Counted from the stretch's first letter, positions 8,782 through 17,299 are shown. The stretch is DNA of 64,000 nucleotides from Bacteroidales bacterium (GCA_910575545.1 CAJTFH010000021.1:1-64000); one strand, 5' to 3'. Notes: generated by a model from the sequence alone, not told the origin. Program-made: numbers and translations.

Positions 8782-10053
8782 TTATTTCTGGAGTCCGCCG
8801 ATGGCTCTGACAGGATTGACACGGGCCGCCCTCCATGCCGGAAGCCCGCTGCTGATGAGGTTAAGCAGGAAGCAGAATATCATGGCAAAAAGAAATGTGT
8901 GCCAGTTGAGTAGCATAGTGATATCCACGCGTGTGTCGGTGTTGATGACTTCATGGTTCACAAAAAGGGTGTCGGCCAGCAATCCGGCGAATGCCACGCT
9001 CAGAACCAGCCCTATCAGCCCTCCGGCAAGGGTTATCAGGAAATTCTCGGTGATTATGGAGTTGATTAACCGCAGTCGGGTGCATCCGAATGCGCGTCTG
9101 ACCCCCATCTCGCTCACACGGCGGCGCAGACGGCTTTGTGTCATGCTGCTGAGATTGATGGCCGGAATGAGCAACATGATGAGATAGACCATCAGCTGCT
9201 GTTTCCGGTGGCTCTCAATATCTGGTCCGATATTGCTCCAGCGCGCCAAAAGCGATTCTTCCTGTGTGAGAGGCACGATATGGTTGGCAATCTTTATGCC
9301 TTCGGCCTTAAGTCGGCTGTTGACCATCTCCTTGCGGCGCTCTGTTTCGGCAAAAATGGCAGGAAAGTCTGATTTGTCGCGGGCGAGTATTGTGGCTTTC
9401 ATACCGTCGAAATAGGTGTCCTGGTTTATTATGTTGTGGGAGTGTGGCATCCACAGCGATGCATAGGCGTTGCCGGTGATGGTTGGCACGTCTCTGACGA
9501 CACCGGCCACGGTCAACCGGGTGAAAAGGTTCACGATTATTTCGCGTCCCACAACATCGGTCGTCCCGAACAGCCGCCGTGCGACATCCTCGGATATTAT
9601 GGCCACTGGAGATGAATTTTCTATATCCTGAGGCGTGAATGGGAGACCGGAGAGAAACGTGTGGTCGAAGACCCGCCAGTATTCATCATCGGTGGTGCGT
9701 ATGTCGATTCTGATTGGTGGCTGACCGGCCACGCGCACGCTGCCGCGTGAGGTGCCGCTTTGGTAGACAGCGGTTGCTTCGGCGCTTTCAAGGTCGCCGT
9801 AAAGCTCACGGGCCATTTTATATCCGATGCCGCCTGAGCCTCGGTTCTCGCCGTTCAGTTTTCGGAAATCCATATGCTTCTCGTGTAGCATACGGTTGCG
9901 GCCGCTTTCAGGGGCAATCGGGGCGATCTTCACGTTGTTGATCATCACCACAATCATTATCAGGAATATTGCGAGGGCAGTGCCGGCCAGTGTAACGGCT
10001 CCTATCACCGGCTGGCTGCGCATCTCGTTCAATGCTTGTTTGAGTGTAGTCAT
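8782..10053 (-). CDS. FtsX-type ABC transporter permease (pair 1, second type)
   Basis: A 423-aa paralogue of 6072-7355, with the same GTALAIFLIMIVV N-terminal segment, INLSSMTQSRLRRRVSEMG, VRRAFGCTRLR and tail LPAWRAARVNPVRAIGG. It is the first permease gene after the ATPase in transcription order. Four permeases and a single ATPase in one operon imply that one nucleotide-binding subunit serves more than one permease assembly. Confidence 0.87.
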   Translation of the reverse strand: MTTLKQALNEMRSQPVIGAVTLAGTALAIFLIMIVVMINNVKIAPIAPESGRNRMLHEKHMDFRKLNGENRGSGGIGYKMARELYGDLESAEATAVYQSGTSRGSVRVAGQPPIRIDIRTTDDEYWRVFDHTFLSGLPFTPQDIENSSPVAIISEDVARRLFGTTDVVGREIIVNLFTRLTVAGVVRDVPTITGNAYASLWMPHSHNIINQDTYFDGMKATILARDKSDFPAIFAETERRKEMVNSRLKAEGIKIANHIVPLTQEESLLARWSNIGPDIESHRKQQLMVYLIMLLIPAINLSSMTQSRLRRRVSEMGVRRAFGCTRLRLINSIITENFLITLAGGLIGLVLSVAFAGLLADTLFVNHEVINTDTRVDITMLLNWHTFLFAMIFCFLLNLISSGLPAWRAARVNPVRAIGGLQK

Positions 10054-10155
10054 AGGTTGAAAGTCTTAAGTCTTAAGTTGTAAGTTTTGAGCAATAAGTC
10101 AGTGTCTGGTGTATGGATTTGGGCGCTTATGACTTTCAACTTACAACTTATGAAA
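10054..10155. repeat. Intergenic inverted repeat (copy 4), contains the 61-nt twin of 4630-4690
   Basis: TTAAGTTGTAAGTTTTGAG on one side faces CTTTCAACTTACAACTTATG on the other, an inverted repeat covering most of the spacer. Segment 10082-10142 is the near-identical twin of 4630-4690. Confidence 0.8.
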
Positions 10156-10830
10156 TCAATTAATCTGGCGGCCGTCGAAGAAACGGGCTATGCGGTCGGT
10201 CTGGCGGGCCTGTTCTTCGTTGTGGGTCACCATCACTATGGTGCGGCCGTCTTCTTTGTTGAGCTGGTGGAGGAGTTCCATCACTTCAGCACCCATTTTT
10301 GAGTCGAGGTTACCGGTAGGCTCGTCGGCAAGGATTATTTCGGGGTTGCCGACAATGGCGCGGGCAATGGCGACGCGCTGGCACTGGCCTCCTGAAAGCT
10401 GGCCGGGCATGTGGCGCATCCGGTGGCCGAGCCCTACTCGTTCAAGCACCTCCTTTACCAACCGGCGGCGCTCACTGTCGGATACCCCTTTGCGGTAGAT
10501 CAGCGGCAACTCCACGTTATCGGTCACATTGAGCGACGGAATCAGGTGGAAACTCTGGAATACGAAGCCTATGTTGGCGTTGCGGAAATGCGACAGGGCG
10601 CTGTCAGACATTTTTGCAGTCTGCGTGCCGTTTATGTCGACTGTGCCTTTGGTGGGGGTGTCGAGCAACCCTATGATGTTTAAGAGTGTGGACTTGCCGC
10701 AGCCAGAAGGCCCCATGATGCTCAGGAATTCCCCTTCTTCAACTTCGAGGTTCACGTTTTCGAGGGCGAGGGTCTCGATTTCGTTTGTGCGGTAGACTTT
10801 GTCTACGTCTGTTAGTCTGATGATAGCCAT
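10156..10830 (-). CDS. ABC transporter ATP-binding protein (LolD/MacB type)
   Basis: A 224-aa nucleotide-binding subunit that powers the FtsX-type permeases. Walker A is GPSGCGKS (40-47), the Q-loop Gln is near 92, the signature is LSGGQ (145-149), Walker B is IILADE (165-170) and the switch His is in VTH (201-203). The residue after the signature is Cys (LSGGQCQR) where Gln is usual; this is unlikely to abolish activity. It is the only ATPase of the operon, 15 nt after the membrane-fusion gene. Confidence 0.95.
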   Translation of the reverse strand: MAIIRLTDVDKVYRTNEIETLALENVNLEVEEGEFLSIMGPSGCGKSTLLNIIGLLDTPTKGTVDINGTQTAKMSDSALSHFRNANIGFVFQSFHLIPSLNVTDNVELPLIYRKGVSDSERRRLVKEVLERVGLGHRMRHMPGQLSGGQCQRVAIARAIVGNPEIILADEPTGNLDSKMGAEVMELLHQLNKEDGRTIVMVTHNEEQARQTDRIARFFDGRQIN

Positions 10831-10845
10831 TGTTCAGTTATGTGT

Positions 10846-12105
10846 TTATTTTAGTTTTATCGTTGATTTGTTTTTGTAGGAGTTGAGGTCGGAGGTCACT
10901 ATTGAATCACCGGGTGATATGCCTGAAATCACTTCCACGAAATCGTAGTTAGACTCGCCCAGCTGCACTTTGCGGTGGTGGAGCTTGTCGCCATCTACAA
11001 CGAACATGTCGTAGTGTCCCGGACCTTTGAAATATGTGCCTGTGGGGATGCGCACAACGTTGTCGCGTATGTCGCAAAGCACATGCACCTCGGTTTTCAG
11101 TCCCGACCTCAGCCTGGGGTGGTCATCGTCGTCGAGTGATACGGAAAACTCGATTATTCCGTTTTTCGACTGTGGTGTGAGCCTGGTGACTTTCCCGGTC
11201 AGTTCCGTCTGGCCGGAGATCACGACCACGCGCGAGCCTATGGCGATGCGGTCGGCATAGGTGTCGGAGAGTTCTGCCCCCACTTTGAAGTGCGACAGGT
11301 CGGATATGACCGCCACCTTTTCGCCCTCGGCAATCCTGCGTCCGATCTGGTCTGTGATGTAGGTGAGAGTGGCCGCACGTGGGGAGCGGAGCGAGGCGTC
11401 GTTGAATGTGCGCTGTTTCTCTTGGAGGCTTTTGTCGAAAATGTCGAGTTCGAGGCGTTTCATTTCGAGTTCGGCGTTTTTCACGTTGCGGGCGTTGGCG
11501 AGTTGCTGGCGCAACTGGTCGAGTTCGAGGCGTCCGGTTTCATAGGCGAGTTCGGCCTGGCGCACACGGTCGCCTGTGCCGGAGCCTATGCTGTCGAGCC
11601 GCCGCTCGTTGGCAACATCGGCTTGCAGATGCGACAGCGCCATCCCTTTCACCTTCACCTGCATCTCAAGGTCGGTCAGGTATGTGTGGTTGTTGAGGCG
11701 TGTCTGCTGTAGTTCGTAGAGTTTGTGCTGCCGCTCGTCGGCTAATGCTTTGAGTTCGTTTTCCGCGCTTTGCAGGTCGAGGCGCAGCAGGGGGGTGCCA
11801 GCATTGACCGAATCACCCTCTTTGCAGTAGACTTCGACTATGCGCGATGCTATGGGTGAGTTGATTATCTGCTCGAAAGCGGGTGCTACGCGGCCTGACC
11901 CGGCAACGCTGGTCTCAAGTGTGCCCCGGTCGGCAACCCCTATCGATAACGATGACCGTTTTATACCTGTCTGCATCATCGACACACAGGCAATGATGCC
12001 GCCTATGGCAATCCCTGCCGGTATGGCTATTTTGATTAACCGCTTGCGCAACTCTTTTCTGCGGGTTGCGGGTGATATGACGCGGTCCATATTGCTTTGT
12101 TCCAT
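10846..12105 (-). CDS. HlyD-family periplasmic adaptor (membrane-fusion protein)
   Basis: A 419-aa adaptor, first gene of the efflux operon. A short basic cytoplasmic head precedes one membrane anchor (about 25-46). A biotinyl-lipoyl-like half (SRIVEVYCKEGDSVNAGTPL) is followed by a long coiled-coil hairpin (about 115-235), the second lipoyl half and a beta-barrel region (VISGQTELTGKVTRLTPQ). It should link the inner-membrane ABC assembly to the TolC-like protein. Transcription most likely begins at the sigma-54 promoter about 60 bp upstream. Confidence 0.9.
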   Translation of the reverse strand: MEQSNMDRVISPATRRKELRKRLIKIAIPAGIAIGGIIACVSMMQTGIKRSSLSIGVADRGTLETSVAGSGRVAPAFEQIINSPIASRIVEVYCKEGDSVNAGTPLLRLDLQSAENELKALADERQHKLYELQQTRLNNHTYLTDLEMQVKVKGMALSHLQADVANERRLDSIGSGTGDRVRQAELAYETGRLELDQLRQQLANARNVKNAELEMKRLELDIFDKSLQEKQRTFNDASLRSPRAATLTYITDQIGRRIAEGEKVAVISDLSHFKVGAELSDTYADRIAIGSRVVVISGQTELTGKVTRLTPQSKNGIIEFSVSLDDDDHPRLRSGLKTEVHVLCDIRDNVVRIPTGTYFKGPGHYDMFVVDGDKLHHRKVQLGESNYDFVEVISGISPGDSIVTSDLNSYKNKSTIKLK

Positions 12106-12166
12106 TCGTTATAATTGCGTTGTTGGTGTTTCTGAATAACTGCCGGTGTTACACTTGGATAATATA

Positions 12167-12182
12167 AGCAATCCGCGTGCCA
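12167..12182 (-). promoter_or_regulatory. Sigma-54 (-24/-12) promoter of the efflux operon
   Basis: Read on the minus strand the site is TGGCACGCGGATTGCT, a full match to the consensus TGGCACRNNNNTTGCW including the invariant GG and GC at the required spacing. Its -12 end is about 60 bp upstream of the adaptor start codon. The same operon encodes an NtrC-family activator, the only class that opens such promoters. A small dyad, ATCA-GGCG-TGAT (12202-12213), lies upstream of the promoter and is a weak candidate for activator binding. Confidence 0.88.
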
Positions 12183-12234
12183 AATGCGTAATATGCTGGT
12201 AATCAGGCGTGATTCTGCTCGGATGATGTAACAA

Positions 12235-12276
12235 AAACACACTCCACCGTCCGATAGCGGACAGTGGAGTGTGTTT
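12235..12276 (-). terminator. Intrinsic terminator of the lipid-kinase gene
   Basis: A stem of about 18 bp with one mismatch pairs ACACTCCAC-C-GTCCG with CGGAC-A-GTGGAGTGT around a 4-nt loop. On the minus strand it is followed by a T-rich run (GTTTTTGTTAC). It separates the kinase gene ending at 12301 from the efflux operon promoter. Confidence 0.85.
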
Positions 12277-12300
12277 GTATAGTTAGTTTCCCTCCGATGG

Positions 12301-13278
12301 TCAGAGCCGGAAAATGTGGTTGATGGTCAACCGGGCGTCGCGCAGCATCCCTTTCAGTGGGGTTACTATAGGCTTGAATGAGTCATGGTTTTCTGGTGTG
12401 AATATGCGCAGGTCGCCACGGTGGCATTTTATGTCGATTATGTCGGGCATCGTCATAGGTTCGCCGTCAATGTGGGCTTCCCCCTCTTTAGAGCGGTAAA
12501 TCACCACGGCCGGGGCACGGAAGCAATGGACCATTGTGTTTTTGTTGATGAATCCGGTGAATATATCCATCCCCATCACGGCAGTGTCTATAGGTGAACC
12601 TGAATGAACAACGGTGATGTCGAGCAAGCCGTCTGTAAGACTGGCTTCAGGAGCAATATAGGCGTTGTTGCCCCATTGCGATGCGTTGCATACGGCTACA
12701 AGGAATGCCTTTTCGGTCAGCAGTTTGCCGTTGGCCGACAGGGTGTAGGTCTGAGGGCGGAACCGGATATATTCCGACACGGCACTGCGCACATAACTCA
12801 TCAGTCCCCTGCGGTTCTGGTTGGCAAAACGGTGGGTGACGGCTGCGTCGAATCCCATGCCGAATGTGCAGAAAAAGGGGGTTGAGTTGGCTGTGCCGTA
12901 GTCAGAAGCCACGATGTTGCCTGATGCGATTACATCAATGGCGGCGTTGAGGTCGACAGGAATGCCAAGGTGTCGGGCTAACCCGTTACCTGAGCCTGCA
13001 GGTATGATTCCGAGGGCGGTCTGCGAGCCACACAGTGCCGTTGCGGTTTCGTTTACAGTGCCGTCGCCTCCACAGGCGATTACTCCGTAATATCCTTTAC
13101 TGGCTGCTTCCCGGGCGAAAAGGGTGGCATCGGCTCTCCCTCCGGTGAGCCTCACATCGAGTTCGTATCCAAGAGCCGACATGCGGCTCTCCACGGCAGA
13201 GGCAACCTCTTTTTTGCTGCCTGTGCCTGAAATCGGGTTTATAATCAGCATCAGCCGGTTATTGCCGGTGTTGTCCAT
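12301..13278 (-). CDS. Diacylglycerol kinase-family lipid kinase (DagK/YegS type)
   Basis: A 325-aa soluble lipid kinase. The nucleotide-binding part has INPISGTGSKK near residue 13, the hallmark GGDGTVNE at about 71-78 and IIPAGSGNGLARHLGIP near 95-111. The beta-rich C-terminal lobe includes the VVIYRSKEGEAHIDGEP stretch. Family members phosphorylate diacylglycerol or related lipids; the true substrate cannot be assigned from sequence. It is a single gene with its own terminator. Confidence 0.92.
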   Translation of the reverse strand: MDNTGNNRLMLIINPISGTGSKKEVASAVESRMSALGYELDVRLTGGRADATLFAREAASKGYYGVIACGGDGTVNETATALCGSQTALGIIPAGSGNGLARHLGIPVDLNAAIDVIASGNIVASDYGTANSTPFFCTFGMGFDAAVTHRFANQNRRGLMSYVRSAVSEYIRFRPQTYTLSANGKLLTEKAFLVAVCNASQWGNNAYIAPEASLTDGLLDITVVHSGSPIDTAVMGMDIFTGFINKNTMVHCFRAPAVVIYRSKEGEAHIDGEPMTMPDIIDIKCHRGDLRIFTPENHDSFKPIVTPLKGMLRDARLTINHIFRL

Positions 13279-13336
13279 TGGGCAAATGTGATGTGTTTTG
13301 AAAGGTTATCAGACAATCTCTAAGTTAACAAGGGGC

Positions 13337-15052
13337 TTATTCACGGACGAGCACACGCAGTGGGGTGGGTTGCTGGTCGGTGATTATGAAAAACGCTCCC
13401 CGGGGCAGGGTTATTTCAGTGTTGTTGTCAACCTCAGGGATTAATTCCACAAGGCGGCCGGCGGCATCGAACACGCGGCAACCGGTGTGGGGAGAAGCGC
13501 ACACAAGGCGCACGCCCGCTGGGATATATGCCCATCCCAGCGGATTGTCGGTGGTGACATCGGTCAGCCCCCCGGCCATAAGGTCGACCACTACCGTGTT
13601 TGTGGGTGCGGAATAGAATCCGAGGCGTGATGACCTGACCGAATAGCTTTCACGCGACCCCGGTTCGCATCCGGTTATATGAAGTTCGTTGGTTTCGGAT
13701 TCGATATCTTCAGACGAGGCGGTGCCGTTGGTGAAGTATGTGCGTGTAACCACGTAATAGTCAACCACGTCGGGAATCGATGGATTGCCGAACACTGGTT
13801 CTTCCCAGTTTGCGGTGTATGATGTGGAGGTCACATCTGATGGCGGAAGAGCTTTGAAGTCGTGGAGCGTTGGTTCAGGCAAACCTTGCCCGTGCAGGGC
13901 AATCCCCCGCGACCCTTCCAGGCCTCCGTCGGAGATAATCAGCCGTGCATCGTCAGAGCTTTCTGCCGTAGGGGTGTATCTGACTGTCAGCCAATAGCCG
14001 CTTTCGGCATTGACCAATGGTGCTTTGATTGATGACACGTCGGTGGAAAACAGTGCTTTTTTGTCGCCGAAGAGGGTGAGTGTCAGGTTGCCGGTGAGGT
14101 TTTCTCCACGGAAAAACAGGCTTGCGGTGGATGTTTTGCCTATGGCGGTCTCCCCGAAGTCGAGAGCCATGTCTTGCACTGGTGTGATCAGCTGTGGTTC
14201 TCCGGCCGGTTCTCCCGGCTGCCCTGGTGTCCAGGCTTGTCCCCGGCGGTTGCCCCACAGGTGTTCGGCGAGTTCGGGATAGTCGATAAACGGGTTGCGG
14301 TTGGCCTGTATGCGGTAGACCTCTTCGTTACGGTCGATTTCTTTCTGGCTCACCGGGTCTTCGCGGTGCCATTTCATCAGCAGGTTGGCCGACCATTGGT
14401 TGAGGGTGGGGTAGGTGTTGTTGTCGACCATGTAGGTGTAGCGCCAATGAAGGTTCTGGTAGCATGTGACAACGTAGAAGTAGGTGCGGGCGAAGTCGCC
14501 TTTATATTCGTCGTCAGGCTCGAACACCTGAGCCGCACCGCCCCCCTGGCCTGTGGTGGCATAGCCTACCTGTGAGATTCCGTTGTCGAAAGTAGGGGTC
14601 TGCACTGTGCCGAGCGGATAGTTGAGTTTCTTCTGGTTGGCCTGTGCTTCAGCCGGGTAGAGATGGAACAGGTCTACGTAGGCCGGGGTTCCCGTTGAGC
14701 CTCCCCACCAGCTTTTGGGGAAGGAGTGCTCGCGGTTCATCAGCGCCCCCGACCAGTGGGGGAGGTAGATGGGGATGTTGCCATACATGTCCCACCATTG
14801 CCCGTAGCGCTCGTTGCCGGGAGGATAAACGTCGGTGCGTTTGAAATATTCGGGGAGGGCGTTATATGAAGAAACCTCTGTGTGGCTGTAGATTATCTGG
14901 TGGAGCGCCGTTTTAAGGGCTGCGTCTTTTTTCCCTGTCGCCGGGCGGTAGTAAGCTGCCGGTATGTCGGCCGATGCGCTGATTATCGCTGTGACAGTCA
15001 GGCCGGATAACGAAACTGCGCGCAACAGCGCTCTCCGTAAGAATTGGTTCAT
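13337..15052 (-). CDS. Secreted endonuclease I-family nuclease with C-terminal beta domains
   Basis: A 571-aa exported nuclease. An N-terminal signal region (about 1-29) precedes the endonuclease I domain (about 30-285) with MNREHSFPKSWWG (105-117), DLFHLYPAE (127-135) and the NQKKLNYPLG stretch that complete the metal-binding active site. A choice-of-anchor-like beta domain (about 290-400), a fibronectin III-like domain (about 405-495) and a final segment with CRVFDAAGRLVE follow. That last segment resembles a type IX secretion sorting domain, so the protein may be surface-anchored. The start at MNQFLRRALL is preferred over an upstream Met because the signal peptide begins there. Probable role: nucleic-acid scavenging or degradation outside the cell. 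Confidence 0.87.
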   Translation of the reverse strand: MNQFLRRALLRAVSLSGLTVTAIISASADIPAAYYRPATGKKDAALKTALHQIIYSHTEVSSYNALPEYFKRTDVYPPGNERYGQWWDMYGNIPIYLPHWSGALMNREHSFPKSWWGGSTGTPAYVDLFHLYPAEAQANQKKLNYPLGTVQTPTFDNGISQVGYATTGQGGGAAQVFEPDDEYKGDFARTYFYVVTCYQNLHWRYTYMVDNNTYPTLNQWSANLLMKWHREDPVSQKEIDRNEEVYRIQANRNPFIDYPELAEHLWGNRRGQAWTPGQPGEPAGEPQLITPVQDMALDFGETAIGKTSTASLFFRGENLTGNLTLTLFGDKKALFSTDVSSIKAPLVNAESGYWLTVRYTPTAESSDDARLIISDGGLEGSRGIALHGQGLPEPTLHDFKALPPSDVTSTSYTANWEEPVFGNPSIPDVVDYYVVTRTYFTNGTASSEDIESETNELHITGCEPGSRESYSVRSSRLGFYSAPTNTVVVDLMAGGLTDVTTDNPLGWAYIPAGVRLVCASPHTGCRVFDAAGRLVELIPEVDNNTEITLPRGAFFIITDQQPTPLRVLVRE

Positions 15053-15225
15053 TGCTAATGGTGATTCAGTCAAAAAGTTGAAACTTAGCCGGCAGCCAAT
15101 CTGCTGCCGTCAAAGGCATAACCTGTGGATATGTGTAAAACGTTTCTATATTATTTGTTGTTCGCCCTTGCCGCTTCGCCGGGGTGTTGTCTGATATGTT
15201 TGAAGAAATCGCGGATAAGCGTTCA

Positions 15226-16332
15226 TCAGATGTAGTGGATAATCCGGTCGATTATCATCTGTGGAGTGATGCCGCGCAGACAGTGGTAGTCGCCACGGAA
15301 ACAGGGTTTGTTGCCGAAGACTGAGCATGGGCGGCATGTCATGGGGAGCTGCACCATGTCATCGTCTCTTTGCCGCCACCCCTTGAATCCGCAATAGGGG
15401 TGGGTGGCACCCCAGATGCTGATTACCGGTGTGCGCACAAGTGCCGCAAGATGCATGTTTGCCGAATCCATCGATACCATAACGTTGAGCCAGCTCACCA
15501 GCGCCAGTTCGGCAGGGAAGCCATAGCGCTTGCCGGCTAGCGACACAGTGGCCGGATAACGTTCAGCCCAGGTCTGGAGCACAGATTCCTCCTCCTTCCC
15601 ACCGCCGAAAAGGAAAATGCGTATTCCGGGGGTTTCTGATATGGCGCTTACAACCTGCTCCATCATTGCAGGGGGGTATATTTTGCCTGCGTGTTTTGCA
15701 AAGGGCGCTATCCCAACCCATTTTTCCCCCTCAGGGCGGGGCGGGCATATCGGCGCAAACATAGTGGGCACAGATTTCCCTTCTCCGAACAGCCCTTCGA
15801 AGCGGTTCACCACAGGAAGGCCTATGTGATGGAATGCCTGCCGGTAGCGTGCCCGCGATGAAATCAGCGGCAGCAGCACTTTGCCCCGGCGCCGGGTCAG
15901 TGCGCGTTTGCCTTTCCTTCCTTTATTGATTACCGACACCGGAATATGCCCTAAGCGGCAGAACGCGGCGAAGATTTTAGTGCGTAACACATCGTGCAGG
16001 TCGATAAACCCGTCGAAGGCATATTTCAGTTTCAGTTCTCGATACAGCCGCCATATGCCTTGAACTCCGTTGTAGTCGTCGGTAAGATCAAGGCCTATCA
16101 CTGTGAGGTTGGCCGGGGCATTGATGAATATCGATGTCATTGACCGGCGTGTGATGAATATGAATCTGACGGCAGGATAGCACAGACATGCGCTGTAGAT
16201 GACCGGCACGGTCATTGCCACGTCTCCAAGTGCCGACAACCTGGCCACGAGCACGGTGGTCAGGTTGCGCGGATTGTTATCGCCGTCGAGTTTGGCGGCG
16301 GGGAGGGCTGTGTCTTCTGATGGTAGTGTCAT
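15226..16332 (-). CDS. Glycosyltransferase family 9 (heptosyltransferase-like)
   Basis: A 368-aa GT9 enzyme. The N-terminal Rossmann half contains VARLSALGDVAMTVPVIYSA, the classic heptosyltransferase opening. The C-terminal half has GIAPFAKHAGKIYP, a FLFGGGKEE loop and VSMDSANMHLAALVRTPVISIWG, the nucleotide-sugar site. Family members transfer heptose or other sugars to lipopolysaccharide core. It follows a DUF4254 gene by 18 nt, a pairing common in Bacteroidales. The first 27 residues look unstructured and the true start could be slightly later. Confidence 0.9.
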   Translation of the reverse strand: MTLPSEDTALPAAKLDGDNNPRNLTTVLVARLSALGDVAMTVPVIYSACLCYPAVRFIFITRRSMTSIFINAPANLTVIGLDLTDDYNGVQGIWRLYRELKLKYAFDGFIDLHDVLRTKIFAAFCRLGHIPVSVINKGRKGKRALTRRRGKVLLPLISSRARYRQAFHHIGLPVVNRFEGLFGEGKSVPTMFAPICPPRPEGEKWVGIAPFAKHAGKIYPPAMMEQVVSAISETPGIRIFLFGGGKEEESVLQTWAERYPATVSLAGKRYGFPAELALVSWLNVMVSMDSANMHLAALVRTPVISIWGATHPYCGFKGWRQRDDDMVQLPMTCRPCSVFGNKPCFRGDYHCLRGITPQMIIDRIIHYI

Positions 16333-16350
16333 TTGGCGTTGATGTCGGGC

Positions 16351-16956
16351 TTATTTCTTACCGTAAAGCACGGGGTTTGTGGCGGCATCGTTATACATCT
16401 TCATCTGCCGGTAGACTTTCATGTATTTGCGGCCGGCTTCGATGTCGTTAAGAAGGGTGTCGATGGCCTGTGTCAGGTCTGAGCGCTGCTCGAGGAGCAC
16501 GTCGAGCTTGGCGGCGCATTTGCGCCGGTGGGCATCGTCGGCATCGGTGCGGTCAGCCTCAGCTTTCATATGGAAGATTTTCACGGCGAGAATCGACAGG
16601 CGGTCGAGCGCCCATGCCGGGCTTTCTGTGTTGATGGTGGCATCGTGGAGCGGAGTCACCGATGCGTATTTGTCGCGGAACCAGGAATCGAGCTCCTCCA
16701 CCATGTCGGTACGCTCCTGGTTCGATGCATCTATGCGTCGTTTTAACGCAACGGCCTCAAGGGGCTCTATCTGCGGGTCACGGATAAGGTCTTCCATGTG
16801 CCATTGGGTCACATCAATCCAGTTTTTCTCATATAAGATGGCCTCGATGGAACCTTTAGGATAGGGCGTCGGGCGCGGGGCGTCGATATTGTCGGTCACA
16901 TGGTAGTCGTCCGTAGCCCGGTCAAAAACCACATTGCAATTTTCGGTGAAAGTCAT
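16351..16956 (-). CDS. DUF4254 domain-containing protein
   Basis: A 201-aa soluble, mostly helical protein with TPYPKGSIEAILYEKNWIDV near residues 31-50 and a conserved QWHMEDLIRDPQI stretch. DUF4254 proteins regularly sit beside GT9 transferases in Bacteroidales, which implies a role in lipopolysaccharide core assembly; no biochemical activity is known to me. It has no signal peptide or membrane segment. It heads a two-gene transcript with the GT9 gene, probably from the TATCTTTG box at 17018-17025. Confidence 0.85.
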   Translation of the reverse strand: MTFTENCNVVFDRATDDYHVTDNIDAPRPTPYPKGSIEAILYEKNWIDVTQWHMEDLIRDPQIEPLEAVALKRRIDASNQERTDMVEELDSWFRDKYASVTPLHDATINTESPAWALDRLSILAVKIFHMKAEADRTDADDAHRRKCAAKLDVLLEQRSDLTQAIDTLLNDIEAGRKYMKVYRQMKMYNDAATNPVLYGKK

Positions 16957-17017
16957 AAGGAAATGTATTTTCAGTTAAATCTGTCAGCTCGGCGGGTCTG
17001 CTGGTCTGCTCTTTTGG

Positions 17018-17025
17018 CAAAGATA
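17018..17025 (-). promoter_or_regulatory. -7 promoter box for DUF4254-GT9
   Basis: TATCTTTG on the minus strand matches the Bacteroidota -7 consensus about 60 bp before the DUF4254 start. No clear TTTG is found 19 bp further upstream, so the -33 element is weak. Confidence 0.5.
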
Positions 17026-17119
17026 CGGAGAATAACATGTAAAATCCAATTTTTTAGTTCTGATTATTGCGGTTTTCTGGCCGCTTTTTTTGTGGGTCTG
17101 ATAAAATTTCGGGAAAAAT

Positions 17120-17150
17120 TTTGGAGATTTAAAAAAAGTGCGTAACTTTG
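17120..17150 (+). promoter_or_regulatory. Promoter of tRNA-Gln (TTTG-N19-TAACTTTG)
   Basis: TTTG at 17120-17123 and TAACTTTG at 17143-17150 are separated by exactly 19 bp, an exact Bacteroidota primary sigma-factor promoter. The tRNA begins about 70 bp downstream. Confidence 0.8.
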
Positions 17151-17222
17151 CACCCGTTGATGGCAGAGGCCTTGGAGAAGGCGAAGAAAAGCTGATAAAG
17201 GCTTGCGGTCAATAAAATAGAT

Positions 17223-17293
17223 TGTCTTGTGGTGTAATGGTAGCACGTCGGATTCTGGTTCCGCCTGTGGGGGTTCGAATCCCTCCAAGACAA
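17223..17293 (+). tRNA. tRNA-Gln (CTG anticodon)
   Basis: A complete cloverleaf: acceptor TGTCTTG/CAAGACA, D-arm TGGTGTAATGGTAGCA, anticodon loop TTCTGGT with CTG at 17255-17257, and T-arm GGGTTCGAATCC. The discriminator base is A at 17293. CCA is not encoded directly after it (the next bases are CAC). A terminator hairpin follows at 17300-17328. Confidence 0.93.
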
Positions 17294-17299
17294 CACAGT

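Noticed and set aside
12235-12276. Possible integron attC site or recombination hairpin
   Set aside because: The symmetric stem with a following T-run, directly after a gene end, is fully explained as an intrinsic terminator, and no integron or recombinase genes are near.
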